Assembly: GCA_023846275.1 (NCBI GenBank)
Contig: JAIUJO010000084.1
Coordinates: 1,971,271-2,035,270, forward strand
Source: Vanilla planifolia
Taxonomy: Eukaryota; Streptophyta; Magnoliopsida; Asparagales; Orchidaceae
Direction: 5' to 3'
Length of the DNA stretch: 64,000 nucleotides
Position 1 is the first letter of the stretch, and each line of letters opens with the position of its first letter. Both the position numbers and the translations under genes were made by a program. The notes below the pieces were generated by a model. That model saw only the letters and a list, made by a program, of their open reading frames with translations, was not told the DNA's origin and ran no database searches. Positions 17,201 to 28,913 of the stretch are shown here, piece by piece.

Positions 17201-17330
17201 AAACCAACAAACACACACATGCACACACACACACACACATACTCCCAGACACACACATGCACATGCATGTAGACATAAACCCACACATATATAGATGCAT
17301 GTGCATAGTAATGCAGACACACACACACTG

Positions 17331-19392
17331 AAGAAAAAAATAGTATATCTCATAGGAGGGGTGAACATGATCTTAAAATATTTTTGCTAATTCTTGAATT
17401 TTATTTATCTATTAGAGAATAATTTTATGTTCATAAAAAACCTTTGTTATATATACATATTATTTTTAATATGATAAAAAAACAAAGATAAGAATTAAAA
17501 TGAGACACATGAATTGTAAGGTTGCTTGATTCACATTATAACCAACATCCATCCTTAAGCGAGGTCAAGAAAAGAACCATTGATAAATGATTATAACTTG
17601 AGATTTTTTCTTATGGTTCATCTCCAAACTATTAGCTTTTGCAGGTTTAACTAAAACTCAAGATTTTTCAAGCTTAACCCCAACTCGAGTTTTTATGAGA
17701 TTAAATTAAACTCAGGCTTTCACAATTGTTAAGCCTTCTAATCTAAGTGAAAAAGAAAAATATAGCAAAATAAAAAAATTTTGATAAATTTGTACTACTT
17801 CTTATACTTGTTTATTAATAGAACGAGGTGCAATAAGGTTAAATGTAAGAAGAGAAATTATAATTTGAATGATTAGATGTGCAAGTCTTAGTTAAAAGAC
17901 ATTGATGATTTGAGAAAGAGAACTCTTAGTTGTTACCAGTAGAATTTGTGCTAATAGAATATTAAGCAGTGCTTTGTTGAGATCTCAAAGATCTATTCAT
18001 ATTCATTAGTTATTCTATTTACAATGGTTAGATATTTATCAAAAAATTTTGATTATAATCATTAGAAAGTATAGAAAGCTATTTGAAAAGATACAATCAA
18101 ATAGCTTAAAAAATATGCTCAAATAATGTTTTAAAATGGGTAATGCAACAGTAAAGTAATTAGCCATTAGATATGATGAATTAGGGTTATTAGATCTGAT
18201 CAGACGAGATACAAATCATTATATCTAATCCTAAATAAGAAGTTGAGCTATGGACAATTTGAACAAGATGAATTTCATCATAGCCATCTGATCATGTTCA
18301 ATGAGATCTAAATCATTTGATTTAACAATAGTAAAGTTAGAGTTGACCTTAGTTGTAAGATTCGAACTGGATGATTAGGAACCCCATGATTCAAGAAAAA
18401 GGTGGAAAAAAGATAGACATCCGATGAAGTTAGATGATATCACAACCATTGGATGGATCAATTGATTATAACAGATGAAGCAGCAATCGTTCGATCGACT
18501 CATCAGATGGATAGGTGGATCTATTATGATCAAAGTTTAAAGGCAGAGGTGATCATCATGCAATTGCAAAAATGCATGTTTGGATGGCACTAAGCACTGT
18601 TGATTTTGGATGTATATAGGGTCCCACATTACAGCAATGGATAAGTATTTGGAATTCACAACCATTTGTGCCAAGGTGTTATGCAAAGCCAAAATAGGGT
18701 TGGCACTCCCTTGTACACTCGAGAATTCATCCCTTAGGAATGCTTGTAACATATAGGTTTATAATATGGGTTGACCCATATTTATAATTGCAAGTTCTAC
18801 CCAACTCAATCAATTGCTTAGCCTAATTCAGTTCAAGATTCACTATCAGTCCGAATAGCCTCGACCTGATTTTCCTTACTCAATGCTTGCAAGTGCTTGC
18901 CCGATCAGGCTTACTTGGCTTGAGAGTTTTGCAAGATGGGATGTGGTGGAAACTTTTTATTTTAATTATTAAAAATTTAAAAGAATTAATTTTTATTTAA
19001 TTTAATTATGGTTTGTCAAACAAACTAGCATGAAATTTTGACAATGATAGAATTCAACCAAGAAAAGGATTATGGATTCAAAAATAGGATCCTATTTAAT
19101 TGTTAAATCATGGACATGATTGAATATGATTTTAGGTTAATATGAAATGTGAGTGCCTTTAAAATCAACAAGTTAACATTCTAAAAAACTTATCAAAGCT
19201 TAGTACACATGTTTTTTAATTCTTGGAACTTGTTGAATACTCTAAGGTGCTTTGACTACTGCTAATTTAACATCTTTTAGGATGCATGGCTTTTTCATTA
19301 GAAATTATACCTAATTTATACCAAACAAGCCTATTAAATTAGCATGCCAAATATTTAAGGCTTGACTCATCAAACACAAGTGTGACTTAGCA
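17331..19392 (-). repeat. Fossil A 3' LTR (left copy)
   Basis: The inner part, about 17,931-19,392, pairs with 23,838-25,293. Both contain GTTGAGATCTCAAAG, ATCTGATCATGTT, TATGGACAATTTGA and a GCTTG..GAGAGTTTTGCAAG step. The right edge is well placed, because + strand ..TTAGCA at 19,392 is followed at once by the complement of a purine-rich tract, as expected at a 3' LTR start. The left edge is less certain. The 17,331-17,930 part, with a GGAGGGGTGAAC start, resembles the outer part of the LTR of fossil C (GAGGGGAGGGGTTAC near 55,869), so I take it as LTR too. That gives a length of about 2.0 kb, within the Sirevirus range. Confidence 0.72.
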
Positions 19393-19570
19393 ATCTCTCC
19401 CTTCTGATGATGATAAGACATAAATATTTAGATAAAATAAAACAAATAAAAAATATTTAAGAAATGATAAAATATTTTAAAAATGAAATATGTATACTCT
19501 CCATTACTTCATGCTCCCCTTTTTTATATACTCCTCTCACTCATCTTAACAATAATTATTCTCCCCTTTT
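19393..19570 (-). other. Fossil A polypurine tracts and 3' leader
   Basis: On the minus strand, AGAAGGGAGAGAT lies directly before the LTR (19,393-19,405). Two further purine runs, AAAAAAGGGGAG (19,513-19,524) and AAAAGGGGAG (19,561-19,570), lie just upstream in element sense. Multiplied purine tracts before the 3' LTR are a known Sirevirus trait. Confidence 0.6.
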
Positions 19571-19639
19571 GACACCATCAAGAGGGACATATAATTTATA
19601 TAATTTCTATTACACCTAATTGTTATCTTATGATTTGAA

Positions 19640-20823
19640 ATTGTTTAATTGGAAAGGACTTAGTAAATATGTTAGCCAATTCTTGTTTGGTAGGTACATA
19701 TTCAAATTCTACTAAATCTTTAGCTACTTGATCTCCAAGAAACTATTATCATATGTCAAAGTGATTGGTCTTAGAATGATGAACTTGATTCTTTGCTAAG
19801 GCCATGGCACTAGTATTATCAATTCAAATGGTAATATGTGAGAGATCTAAACCATAATCATGAAGTTGTTATCATAACCATAATAATTAGTCAAACCTAC
19901 TTTCGATTACTACATATTCAAACTTCCATGTTTGTTAGGGCTATGCAATTTTGCTTCTTGCTTGACCACAAAATTAGACAATTTCATAAGAACTGTGATG
20001 TACTAGAGGTACTTTTCCTATTTACCTAAAAACCTATAAAGTTTGAATAGATTGATTGATTGATTTTTTGGAATCTTTTAATATTTTCATAACAACATTT
20101 CTCAAATAATTCTTTGAAGTGCTTAATTTGAGAAATAATAATCCCATCTTTTAATTACTTAATTTGTTATCCTAGGAAAAAGTTCATCTCACCTATTATA
20201 CTCATCTCAATCTCTCTTATCATTAAGTCACTAAATTCTTTACACAATTTTTATTTGTGCTACCAAAATTTATGTCATCAACATAAACTTGTACAAGCAA
20301 TAAATGATCACTTAAAGATTTTAAGAATAATTTGGTATCTACTTTTCCTTTCCTAAAACTACTTTCAACTAGAAAATTTCTCAATCTATAATACCATGCA
20401 TGGGAAACTTGCTTAAGGCCATGAAGTGCCATCTTAAGCTTATATACATAATCACCATATGCATGAGTCTTAAAACTTGGGTGTTGTTCTACAAACACAT
20501 CTTCTATTATCTTACTTAAAAATGTACTTTTACATACATTTAAAATAATTTAAAATTTTTTTGACAAAAATATGGTAAAAAGAAGTCTTACAGTCTCTAT
20601 TCTTATTATTAGTGCAAACGACTCCTCAAAATCTATATACCTTCAACTTGGTTATAACCCTTATCAATAAGTCTAGCTTTGTTTCTAATGATCACTCCAT
20701 TTTATATAATTTATTTTTGAATACCCATTTGGTTTCAATTACTTGATCACTTGGCTTAGAAACTAATTCACACACTTTGTTTCTATTAAATTGATCTAAT
20801 TCTTCATTCATTACTTGAACTTA
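19640..20823 (-). pseudogene. Fossil A RT and RNase H remnants
   Basis: Translated minus-strand pieces match copia pol. Around 20,620-20,820 there is an ETKWVFKNKL block. At 20,223-20,498 there is VYKLKMALHGLKQ, then an AWYYRL step and YVDDINFGST, the RT active-site region. At about 19,960-20,000 KKQNCIAL..EVEYV appears, and at about 19,650-19,700 PTKQELANIFTKSF, both RNase H hallmarks. The coding region is broken in several places and could not make a working enzyme. The family assignment is secure from motif order. Confidence 0.85.
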
Positions 20824-21069
20824 ATAGTCATCCTTAAGTTCATCTTCTATGGATACTAGTTTTATGAAAGATACAAATACATTATGATAAATTTCTTTCT
20901 TTTAAGCTCTAGTCCTAACTCCTTAATTAACATATCTTATTATTAATTGCTTTGGATGTGAATCATGATATCTCCAATCTTTATGTAATTGATGACTAAT
21001 CTCTTCTCCTTTTTTACTTTCATTTTTGCCCTTATTCTCTTTCAAATATAAGGTTTCTAAGAACTTTAT

Positions 21070-22300
21070 CTCTTCATTTAAATTTTTATTATTTGTGCCT
21101 TGAATAGACTCATCAAATATTATATACATTGATTCCTCTATCTTTTGAGTATTTATGTTGTGAACTCTACATGTCTTTCTAAGAGAAGAGTATCCTAAGA
21201 AAATTCTTACACTTTCTTTTCCATAAAATTTGTTTAAGTTGGCCCTTCCATTATTAAGAATATTACATTTACAACCAAAAATATGAAAGTAGCTAACATT
21301 TGGTCTCTTATTTGTAAATAATTAATGAGTTTTCTTATGTATTAGCCTTAAATTAATTCTGTTTAGTATATAATAAGGCATACTAATTGTCTCACCCCAA
21401 AAGTATTTTGGTGGATTATATTTGCCTAAAATTGTTCTATCCATCTTTACCAATGTTCTATTTTTTCTTTCTATAATCCAATTTTAGTGAGGTGTATAAG
21501 AACATGTAAATTGATGCCTTATTCCCTTGCCCTTGTAATAATCATAGAAACCATCATTCCTAAATTCACTACCATTATCACTTTGAATACAACTTGATTT
21601 CAAATTAGTTTGACTTTTTATCTCTTTTATCAAACTAACAAAATTTTCAAATGTTTCACATTTACTCTTAAGAAACACAACCTAAGTATATCTAAAAAAA
21701 TCATCAATAATTACAAATGTGTATTTTTCTGGACCTAAACTCAAAGGTTGTATTGGTCCAAAAAGGTCTAAATTAATTATCTTAGAGGTCTACTAGTGGT
21801 TAAGTCATTTGTCTGGTTTAAAAGAAGCTTTAACTTACTTTCTTTAAGGTTGAATACCCTACATGGCCTAGTATTTTATGTCGTAAATTGTTCTCATTTC
21901 AATGTGTAAGAGGGCCTTCTATTTCCAAGTTTCAAGTTGAACAAACTTAATCACATAAGTATCACCTTTTCTTCTTCCAATGAGAAATATTTGATCATTG
22001 TTTAATATTTGCAACATTGAGTATCAAAATTAACAAAGTCACCATTATCACATAATTGATTAATACTAATTAAGTTAAATTCTAATCCATCAAATAAAAA
22101 ATATTTGAAAGTACAAAATTAGGTGTACCCATATTACTAATTCAAATTTTCTTTTTCTTAGAGCTGACTTTTAATATTACCCATCTATTGTTCCATATTT
22201 TATTGATACATACTTTGATCGATCTTCGATCATATGTCTTGAGCATGAACTATCCAACACCCAAGTGTTAGATCTTGATTTTTTTCTTTATGTATGGCTA
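21070..22300 (-). pseudogene. Fossil A protease and integrase remnants
   Basis: Near 22,190-22,290 the minus strand reads NTWVLDSSCSRHM, a copia aspartic protease signature in the Sirevirus style. At about 21,660-21,830 a TTSRPL..LDLFGPIQPLSL stretch marks the pre-integrase to integrase join. At 21,484-21,678 IQSDNGSEFRND and YTPH mark the integrase core. At about 21,070-21,440 NVSYFHIFGCKCNILNNG and FLGYSS mark the integrase C-terminal part. The region is broken several times. Context and order agree with the RT and RNase H remnants that follow. Confidence 0.83.
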
Positions 22301-22423
22301 CTTAAATTATAAAATAATAACTTAGTAGTCATAAAGTATAATTTTTATTTACTTAATTTGTATGTTTTCTTATGCATAAAGTTTCAAGTATATTATTTCT
22401 AACATAAGAATGTTTCTAATACA

Positions 22424-23837
22424 TCATATCTCCACAATACGATTATGCAAACTTCTCATATTAATTTTACTATGCTCAAACCTTAGGACCCAAGCAAGCT
22501 TGGGTTGATCAATAATATTCATTAAGGGAGAATTCGCTACATCATTTTTATTTACCAATTTAAAACAAAATTTTAAACTAGAAATATTTTTCTTAATCTT
22601 ACAATCTTTGATGGTATGTTCTTTTCCAAAATAATAAAAGCATGTAACATTTGAAATATTTTTCATGTATTTAAAAGAAGACATTCTTTTGGTTGGAAAA
22701 ATGAATACCATGTGAAGTAATAAATAATTTTTCACGTAAATAATTTTTTTTAAACTAGTAATTTCCTTTTTCAAGTATACTCAATAATCATGGAATTTGA
22801 TTCATCACAAATTTGAAGTATTTCTATTTTTTTTCTATTCTTTCATGAAAACATCTAGAAGATCAATCTTTTCTTTGTAAAACTTCTTCAATGTTTTATG
22901 TGCACACATTGAAGAAGTAAAAAAAATCTAATAACTTTTGTGTAATTGTTTTCAAGAATACCACAAAACCAAGTACCTGATTCACTTCTTCTTCTTCACT
23001 AGATGTGCTTGAATCATCATTTGCGATGAAGCAGAACATTTCTTCCTCCTTACTATTTGAAGTTGTGGAGTTAGAATCTTTCGAAGAACTCCAAGTAGCT
23101 TGAAAGGCTTTCTTCTTCTTCATTCTCTTCTTTTTCTTATCTTTTCTTTTAGTTTCTATGAGTTGTGGATAGTCTGATCTGATATGGTCAATTTGACCAC
23201 AATCATAACATTTTGGTGCCTTCATCTTCTCCAATCTTTTCTTTGTTTGTCAATTCCTATTTACAAAACTTTTTGCAAAATGTTTAGCTAAACCTTTAAA
23301 ATGAAAATTTACGGCTTCTACCAAACCAATAAAAGAGACGGATGCCATATTTCAATCTTCCTTGCTTACTTTAAATGCCAGAGGTTCCTCTTTTCTTTCT
23401 CTATGACTTGGCTGACAAGTGGAAGTCTTCTCTTCAACTCTTCTATTCATCTCAATTTTTGTTGTTAATAATTCCCCAAGTGGCTTATCTAACATGAGCT
23501 TATTTATGTCTTTAGCCACCTTTATTACCTTGGCAAGAGGATCATACTCTAATATAATCCTTAATATTTTTCTTTCATGGTCTATGTTAGAAAAAAACTT
23601 TTCCAAGATTTATTAAGTCATTAGTAATATTAGTAAATTGCATAAACATCTTTTTCATACTTTCTCTTAAATCCATTTTAAATAACTTATAATCATGTGT
23701 AAGAAGATTTATTTTAGTTCTTTCACTTTTAAAGTGCCTTCATAAGTAATATCTGATTTTTTCCAAACTTCATGTGCGGTATGCAAATTTATAATGTGAA
23801 AAATTTCAGTAATTGTAGAGGAGCAAGTCATAGTTAC
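22424..23837 (-). pseudogene. Fossil A gag remnants
   Basis: From the right, THDYKLFKMDLRES and a NITNDLINLGKS step match the UBN2-type gag core of plant copia elements. At 23,352-23,606 LRIILEYDPLAKV..AKDINKL continues it. At 22,896-23,234 a zinc-knuckle-like CYDCGQIDHI precedes a KKKKRMKKKKAF run and a DSSTSSEEEE run. At 22,424-22,774 a second knuckle-like YYFGKEHTIKDCK lies near a WVLR step. The start of gag is not visible beside the LTR. The remnants are broken, and no function is expected. Confidence 0.82.
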
Positions 23838-25293
23838 TACTAATTAAATTTACACTAGTAAAAACAGTACTTTGTTGAGATCTCAAAGATTGATTCAAAT
23901 TTATTAGTTATTCTATTTACAATGGTTAAGTATTTATAAAAACACTAATTATTGCCATAGAAAGTGTATAAAGCTCTTTGAAATGCTACAACCAAATAAC
24001 TTAAAAAATATGTTAAAATACATTTTTGAAATAGCTAACACAATGAGTAAGTAGTCGTTAGGTAGGATGAACCAGAGCCATTGAATCCGATCGAAGGTGA
24101 TACGAAATGTCACATCTAATACTGAATAAGTGGATGAGTTATGGACAATTTGATCAAGACAGATTTTATCTTGCCCATCTGATCATGTTGGATGAGTTAC
24201 GAATCATTCAATTTATCAAATATAAAGTTGAAGTTGATCTTAATCATTGGATTCAAACTGGGTAATTAAGAAGCATATAATGCAATAAAAGGCAAAAAGA
24301 AAGATAGCCATCCGGGTAGTCTACAAGATCACAACCATCTGATGGATTAAACGGCTACAGCGAATGAAGCAACAACCATCTGATAAGCTCATCAAATAAT
24401 TGGTTGGATCAATTAAGGTCACATTTTAAAAGTGGAGGCAATCTCCATCGTGCGACTACAAAAATGCTTGATTGGACGGTGCTGAGTGCTGTCGGTTTTG
24501 GATGCAGTCGAGCATAAGGCTTTAGTTTGACATTATAGGAAAAGAGTATTTGGAATTTATAAGCATTCTTGCTGAGGTATTATGTAAAGCAAAAATAGGG
24601 TTGGCTCCCCCCTTGTGTGCTTAAGAATTCATCCTTGGACATGCTCGTAATATACAAGTTTATAACACGGGTTGAACCATACTAATAATTTTGAGTGTTG
24701 TCTGATTCGATCCAATGCCTCATGCCAATCCAATTTAGGATTCGTTCTTTGCCCAAACGTGCTCAACAAAATTTTCTTTACTGGAGACTTACGAGTGATT
24801 TCCTAGTAGGGCCTGCCAAGCCTGAGAGTTTTGCAAGCTTGGATGTGATGGAAAAGTTTTTATTTTAATTATTAATGATTTAACAAACTTAATGTTTTAA
24901 TTTAATTAATATTTGGTAAACAAACTAACATGAAATTTTGACAATGATAGAATTTAACCAAAAAAAGGATTATGGATTAAAAAATGGAATCATATTCATT
25001 TTCTAATTGAAGGAGATGATTGAATATGATTTGAGATTGAGACAAAATGAAAGTGCCTTCAAAATAAACATGCTAACATTCTAAACAAATCTTATCAAAG
25101 GTTGGTGCACATGTCTTAAATAATTGGAACATGCTGAGCACTCTAAGGAGCTTTGAAGACCATTAATGTACCCTCTTTTAGGGTGCATGGCTTGTTCATT
25201 AGAAGCTATACTTGTTTCATACTAAACAAGCCAATTAGATTAACTTACTAAACATTTAAAGCTTAATTCATCAAACACAAGGTTGATCTAACA
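23838..25293 (-). repeat. Fossil A 5' LTR (right copy)
   Basis: It pairs with 17,931-19,392 over about 1.46 kb, starting at AGTTACTACTAA and ending with GATCTAACA at 25,293. Two sampled stretches differ unevenly: 6 mismatches in 64 bases near the start and 9 in 42 bases further in. The last LTR bases are followed at once by TGCACATAAG of CA block 2, so the LTR end and the CA boundary coincide within a few bases. Confidence 0.82.
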
Positions 25294-28165
25294 TGCACAT
25301 AAGCAAAGACATGCAAAACACAAAAAAGAATACACACAAAAATGCATAAGCCCATGTATATGCATAAACATTTGCACAAACACACACAAAAACATGCATG
25401 TGCACACACAAATATTTTCTCTCTTACACACACACATACATGGATAAACTTGCATAAATGTACATGTAAATGAAACAAATGCACTCCCACACACACTCAC
25501 ACACACCTACATGCACACACATGCATACACACAAACAACCATACACATGCAAACACACACATATATATAAGAAAATAGATACACGCAAACACACATAAGC
25601 ACACATACACACCATCTTGTGTGTAAATGAACACAAAAGCACACAATGAACACACTCATGTGCATGCACAAATGTATGTAAGCACACACAAGCACATATA
25701 CAAACATACACACACATGCACAAATATCCACACATGCACACATGCAAACAAGCAAATAGATATACACTATGAACACATAGCACCCGCACATGAACATGCC
25801 TACATGCACAAAGAAACACGTACATGGACACATGCAAAGATATAGACACAAACATGCACAAACATATACATGTGTACATGCTTACACAAAGACACATGCA
25901 CACACACACACATGCATGCTTGCACACTAGCAAGGTATGAGCACGTCCCAAACATGCATGTGCACAAGAACACATGCACAAAAGTTCACACTCATGCACA
26001 AGTATATACACACACATCTGCAAGCACATATGAATGAGCACACAAAAATGCAAGCATGCATGCACAGCTACAAATGCACAGATACACACATATGCACACA
26101 AACACATATAAGCACACAAACACGTGCACAAACACATACATACAAATAAGCATACATATGCAGACACATGTGTACACACATGCAAACACTTATACACATA
26201 CACACGCACAAGGAGCACATGCTGATATGTCACAAAAACATGCACATTCAGAATCACATGGACGCACACACGGATAAGCATACACACATGCACACACACA
26301 AACACATATGCAAATGTATACACACGCATGCACAAACATACAGATATGCATGCATAAATGCACATACACATACACACACCCAAAAAAACACATGTACATG
26401 CACATAGTAAATACAAACATGTACATAAATATACTTGCACTCACACACACATGTGCACATATGCACACACACACATGCACATGCACATGTGCACACACAT
26501 ACATATACGTATGTGCATGCACACACACATTCACCTACACTCACACAACCACTTACTCATGTAAGGACAAAAACACTCGAACACATGCACACATACTTGC
26601 ACACACACAACTACACATGCACACACATAGACATGCATACACACACAAATAAAACAAACAAAAATACAATTGTACAAGGGCATGCATAAATGGATATGCA
26701 CTTGCAAACATGCACATGCCCACACACACTTGCTTGCACCCACAAGCACACAATGAATGTACACACACAACCTTAAAAAGGCACAAACACACACACACAT
26801 ACACATGCACACAAACACACATACACATGCACATTCACAGACAGACACTCACCAACACTTGTTTGCATACACTAACAAATGCATTCATGCACACATGCAT
26901 GTGTATGCACATGGGCACACACATGCCCACACACAACCACACACAACATGTACAAGTACACTAATGCATACACAAATGCACAAGCATACACACATATATG
27001 CACACACCCACACATGTAGATGGACACACACACATGGACACTCATATACAAGAAAACATACTCACATGCACACACAAGTCATGTCTACATACATATACCT
27101 ACACATATGCACACAAATACACATGCATGCTTGAAAACATGCACACGTGTGCACACACAGACACATATGTATGCACATAAGCACATACAAGCTTAAAAAC
27201 ACCCATCGACATGCATCGACATGCAGTCTTGCACACTTGCATGCCCTACACATCTATACACACAAGAACACATATACATGCATACACACAAAAATAGATG
27301 CACATGCTCACACAAGTAAATCCACATATATACACATGCACAAGCATACACACATAAGCTCATAAAGATGCATACACAGGCAAACATACTACACAAAGAC
27401 ACACACATGCATGCACACAGACACACATGCACATGGATGCACAGACACACAGATAAACGCACACTCACACATGCATGCACATGTAGATATGCACACACAA
27501 AAACATACGTACACAAGCATGCACATGCACACAAATGCAGACACGAAGGGACACACATAAATATACATACATAAGCATGTATACTCACACAAACACAAAT
27601 GCAAACAAACACACATGAATGCACATTCTCATGCATATACATATTTCACACAAATGAGCATGCACGGACACATCTACACAAGCACACAAAAACACACCAA
27701 CACATGCCAACACAAACTCATGCTTACACACACAAACATGCATACACATAGAGATGTACATACAAACACTCAAGCAAACATGCTTACACACACTAACACA
27801 CACTCATACACATGCATACATACAAGCACACACATGCAAATTCACACATAAACACATACATGCACATTCACACTTGCACACACAAATACACATTTGCCCA
27901 TGCACATGCACACACACCTAAACACATAGATATGTAGACACATATTCACACTCACAAACACGTACACAATGACATGCACACATGCATACACGCATCACCT
28001 ACATGCATGTAGTCATATGTACTCACACACATGCACACGTATAGGAACACATGCATACAAGCACGTGCACATGCATACATTAATGCTTGCACTAACACTC
28101 ACATAACCACATGCTCACACACACACAATATATATATGCACATGTACAAACACATGCACACACGA

Positions 28166-28212
28166 ATACATGCACGCACACACACACATGTATGCATGCA
28201 TGCATATGCATA
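28166..28212. other. 47-nt strict purine-pyrimidine alternation (Z-DNA-prone)
   Basis: Every step in this stretch alternates purine and pyrimidine through ATAC, ATGCACGCAC, a CA run, TGTATGCATGCATGC and ATATGCATA. CA/TG and CG/GC steps dominate, with few AT steps. Alternation of this kind is the classic sequence requirement for the left-handed Z form. It is given as a worked example of a property that runs through all four CA blocks. Confidence 0.75.
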
Positions 28213-28854
28213 GATACACACACATGGACACATGTACACACAAATGCAGACATATGCATGCATAAACATACACACACATGCACATATAAGCACATACATT
28301 GTCTAAGTCACACATGTTTGAATACACACACATGCATGCACATACTAACATACTCATGTGCGTGTGTATGTGTATGTATACACACAAATACATACATATG
28401 AAAGCACACCTACCTGTCATGCACATAGACACACCGACACATACAGACATGCATGCACACAAACACACATACCTATTATTACATGCATGCACGACATTAA
28501 TGACACATTTACACACACACACACTAGCACACATCTAAACATATAAACACACACAAGCAAGCACACATTCATAAACACACACATGTTAGCACACACACTC
28601 ACGCATACAAATATACACCCACACATGTATACACATGCATGCATAATACACACACACAAACAAACTCACATGTACACATAGGCACATAAGCACACACACA
28701 CACACAGATAATCACACACTCACATGCACACACCCACATATAACAAGCACACACACATGCACATCCACAAACATGAATGCACATGTGCATGCTTATACAC
28801 ACATACACAAGCACACACCCACACACATATGTACACACACATGCACACACACAT

Positions 28855-28857
<3 letters not shown>

Positions 28858-28910
<53 letters not shown>
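28858..28910. repeat. Perfect (TA)26 microsatellite
   Basis: 53 bases of uninterrupted TA lie inside heavily mutated CA-rich DNA. A perfect run this long points to recent slippage growth and probably length variation between individuals. TA runs can extrude as cruciforms. The boundary is GG on the left and TCATGC on the right. Confidence 0.97.

Positions 28911-28913
<3 letters not shown>

Larger units (their letters stand above)
1..17330 (+). repeat. CA-rich degenerate repeat block 1
   Basis: The + strand is almost entirely A, C and T built from CA, ACAC, ACATGC and CATATG steps. G appears mainly inside TG or ATGC, so there is a strong C-over-G strand skew. Pure (CA)n runs are short, and the block is better described as a decayed mix of ACACAC and ACATGC hexamers than as a clean microsatellite. 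Longer-range order is present: doubled units of about 360 bp at 1,995-2,720 and about 350-430 bp at 7,290-8,010. The block is cut off by the window start and ends where the LTR of fossil A begins. Open frames here (for example minus 9,846-10,799, 317 codons) are Cys/Val/Met-rich on one strand and Thr/His-rich on the other, as TGTGTG and ACACAC dictate, and are not taken as genes. Confidence 0.93.
17331..25293 (-). mobile_element. Fossil A: broken Ty1/copia (Sirevirus-like) retrotransposon
   Basis: A minus-strand LTR retrotransposon with remnants, from right to left, of a 5' LTR, gag, protease, integrase, reverse transcriptase, RNase H, purine tract and 3' LTR. This is the copia order (integrase before RT). 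The Sirevirus assignment rests on two zinc-knuckle-like segments in gag, the Lys-rich then Ser/Glu-rich stretch after the first one, and more than one purine-rich tract near the 3' LTR. The coding parts are broken many times and no frame is near full length. The two LTRs look roughly three quarters to four fifths identical overall, so the insertion is old, probably several million years or more. No primer-binding site or target-site duplication was recognised. Both outer ends touch CA-rich DNA. Confidence 0.88.

Noticed and set aside
1-17330. CRISPR-like array
   Set aside because: Repeats are degenerate and contiguous, with no fixed repeat-spacer spacing, no cas genes, and a plant context.
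1-17330. Plant telomere or interstitial telomere array
   Set aside because: No TTTAGGG or CCCTAAA runs are visible in the CA blocks.
18537-18752. 71-codon open frame on minus in the left LTR of fossil A
   Set aside because: It lies inside the LTR, has no recognisable domain, and the paired LTR does not support it as coding.
19838-20029. 63-codon open frame on +
   Set aside because: It is the antisense shadow of the RNase H remnant of fossil A.
25424-26440. 338-codon open frame on minus, Cys/Val/Met-rich
   Set aside because: The codons TGT, GTG, TGC, ATG and CAT are forced by the TG/CA composition. The + strand gives matching Thr/His-rich frames. There is no domain, no start context and no codon bias beyond the repeat.
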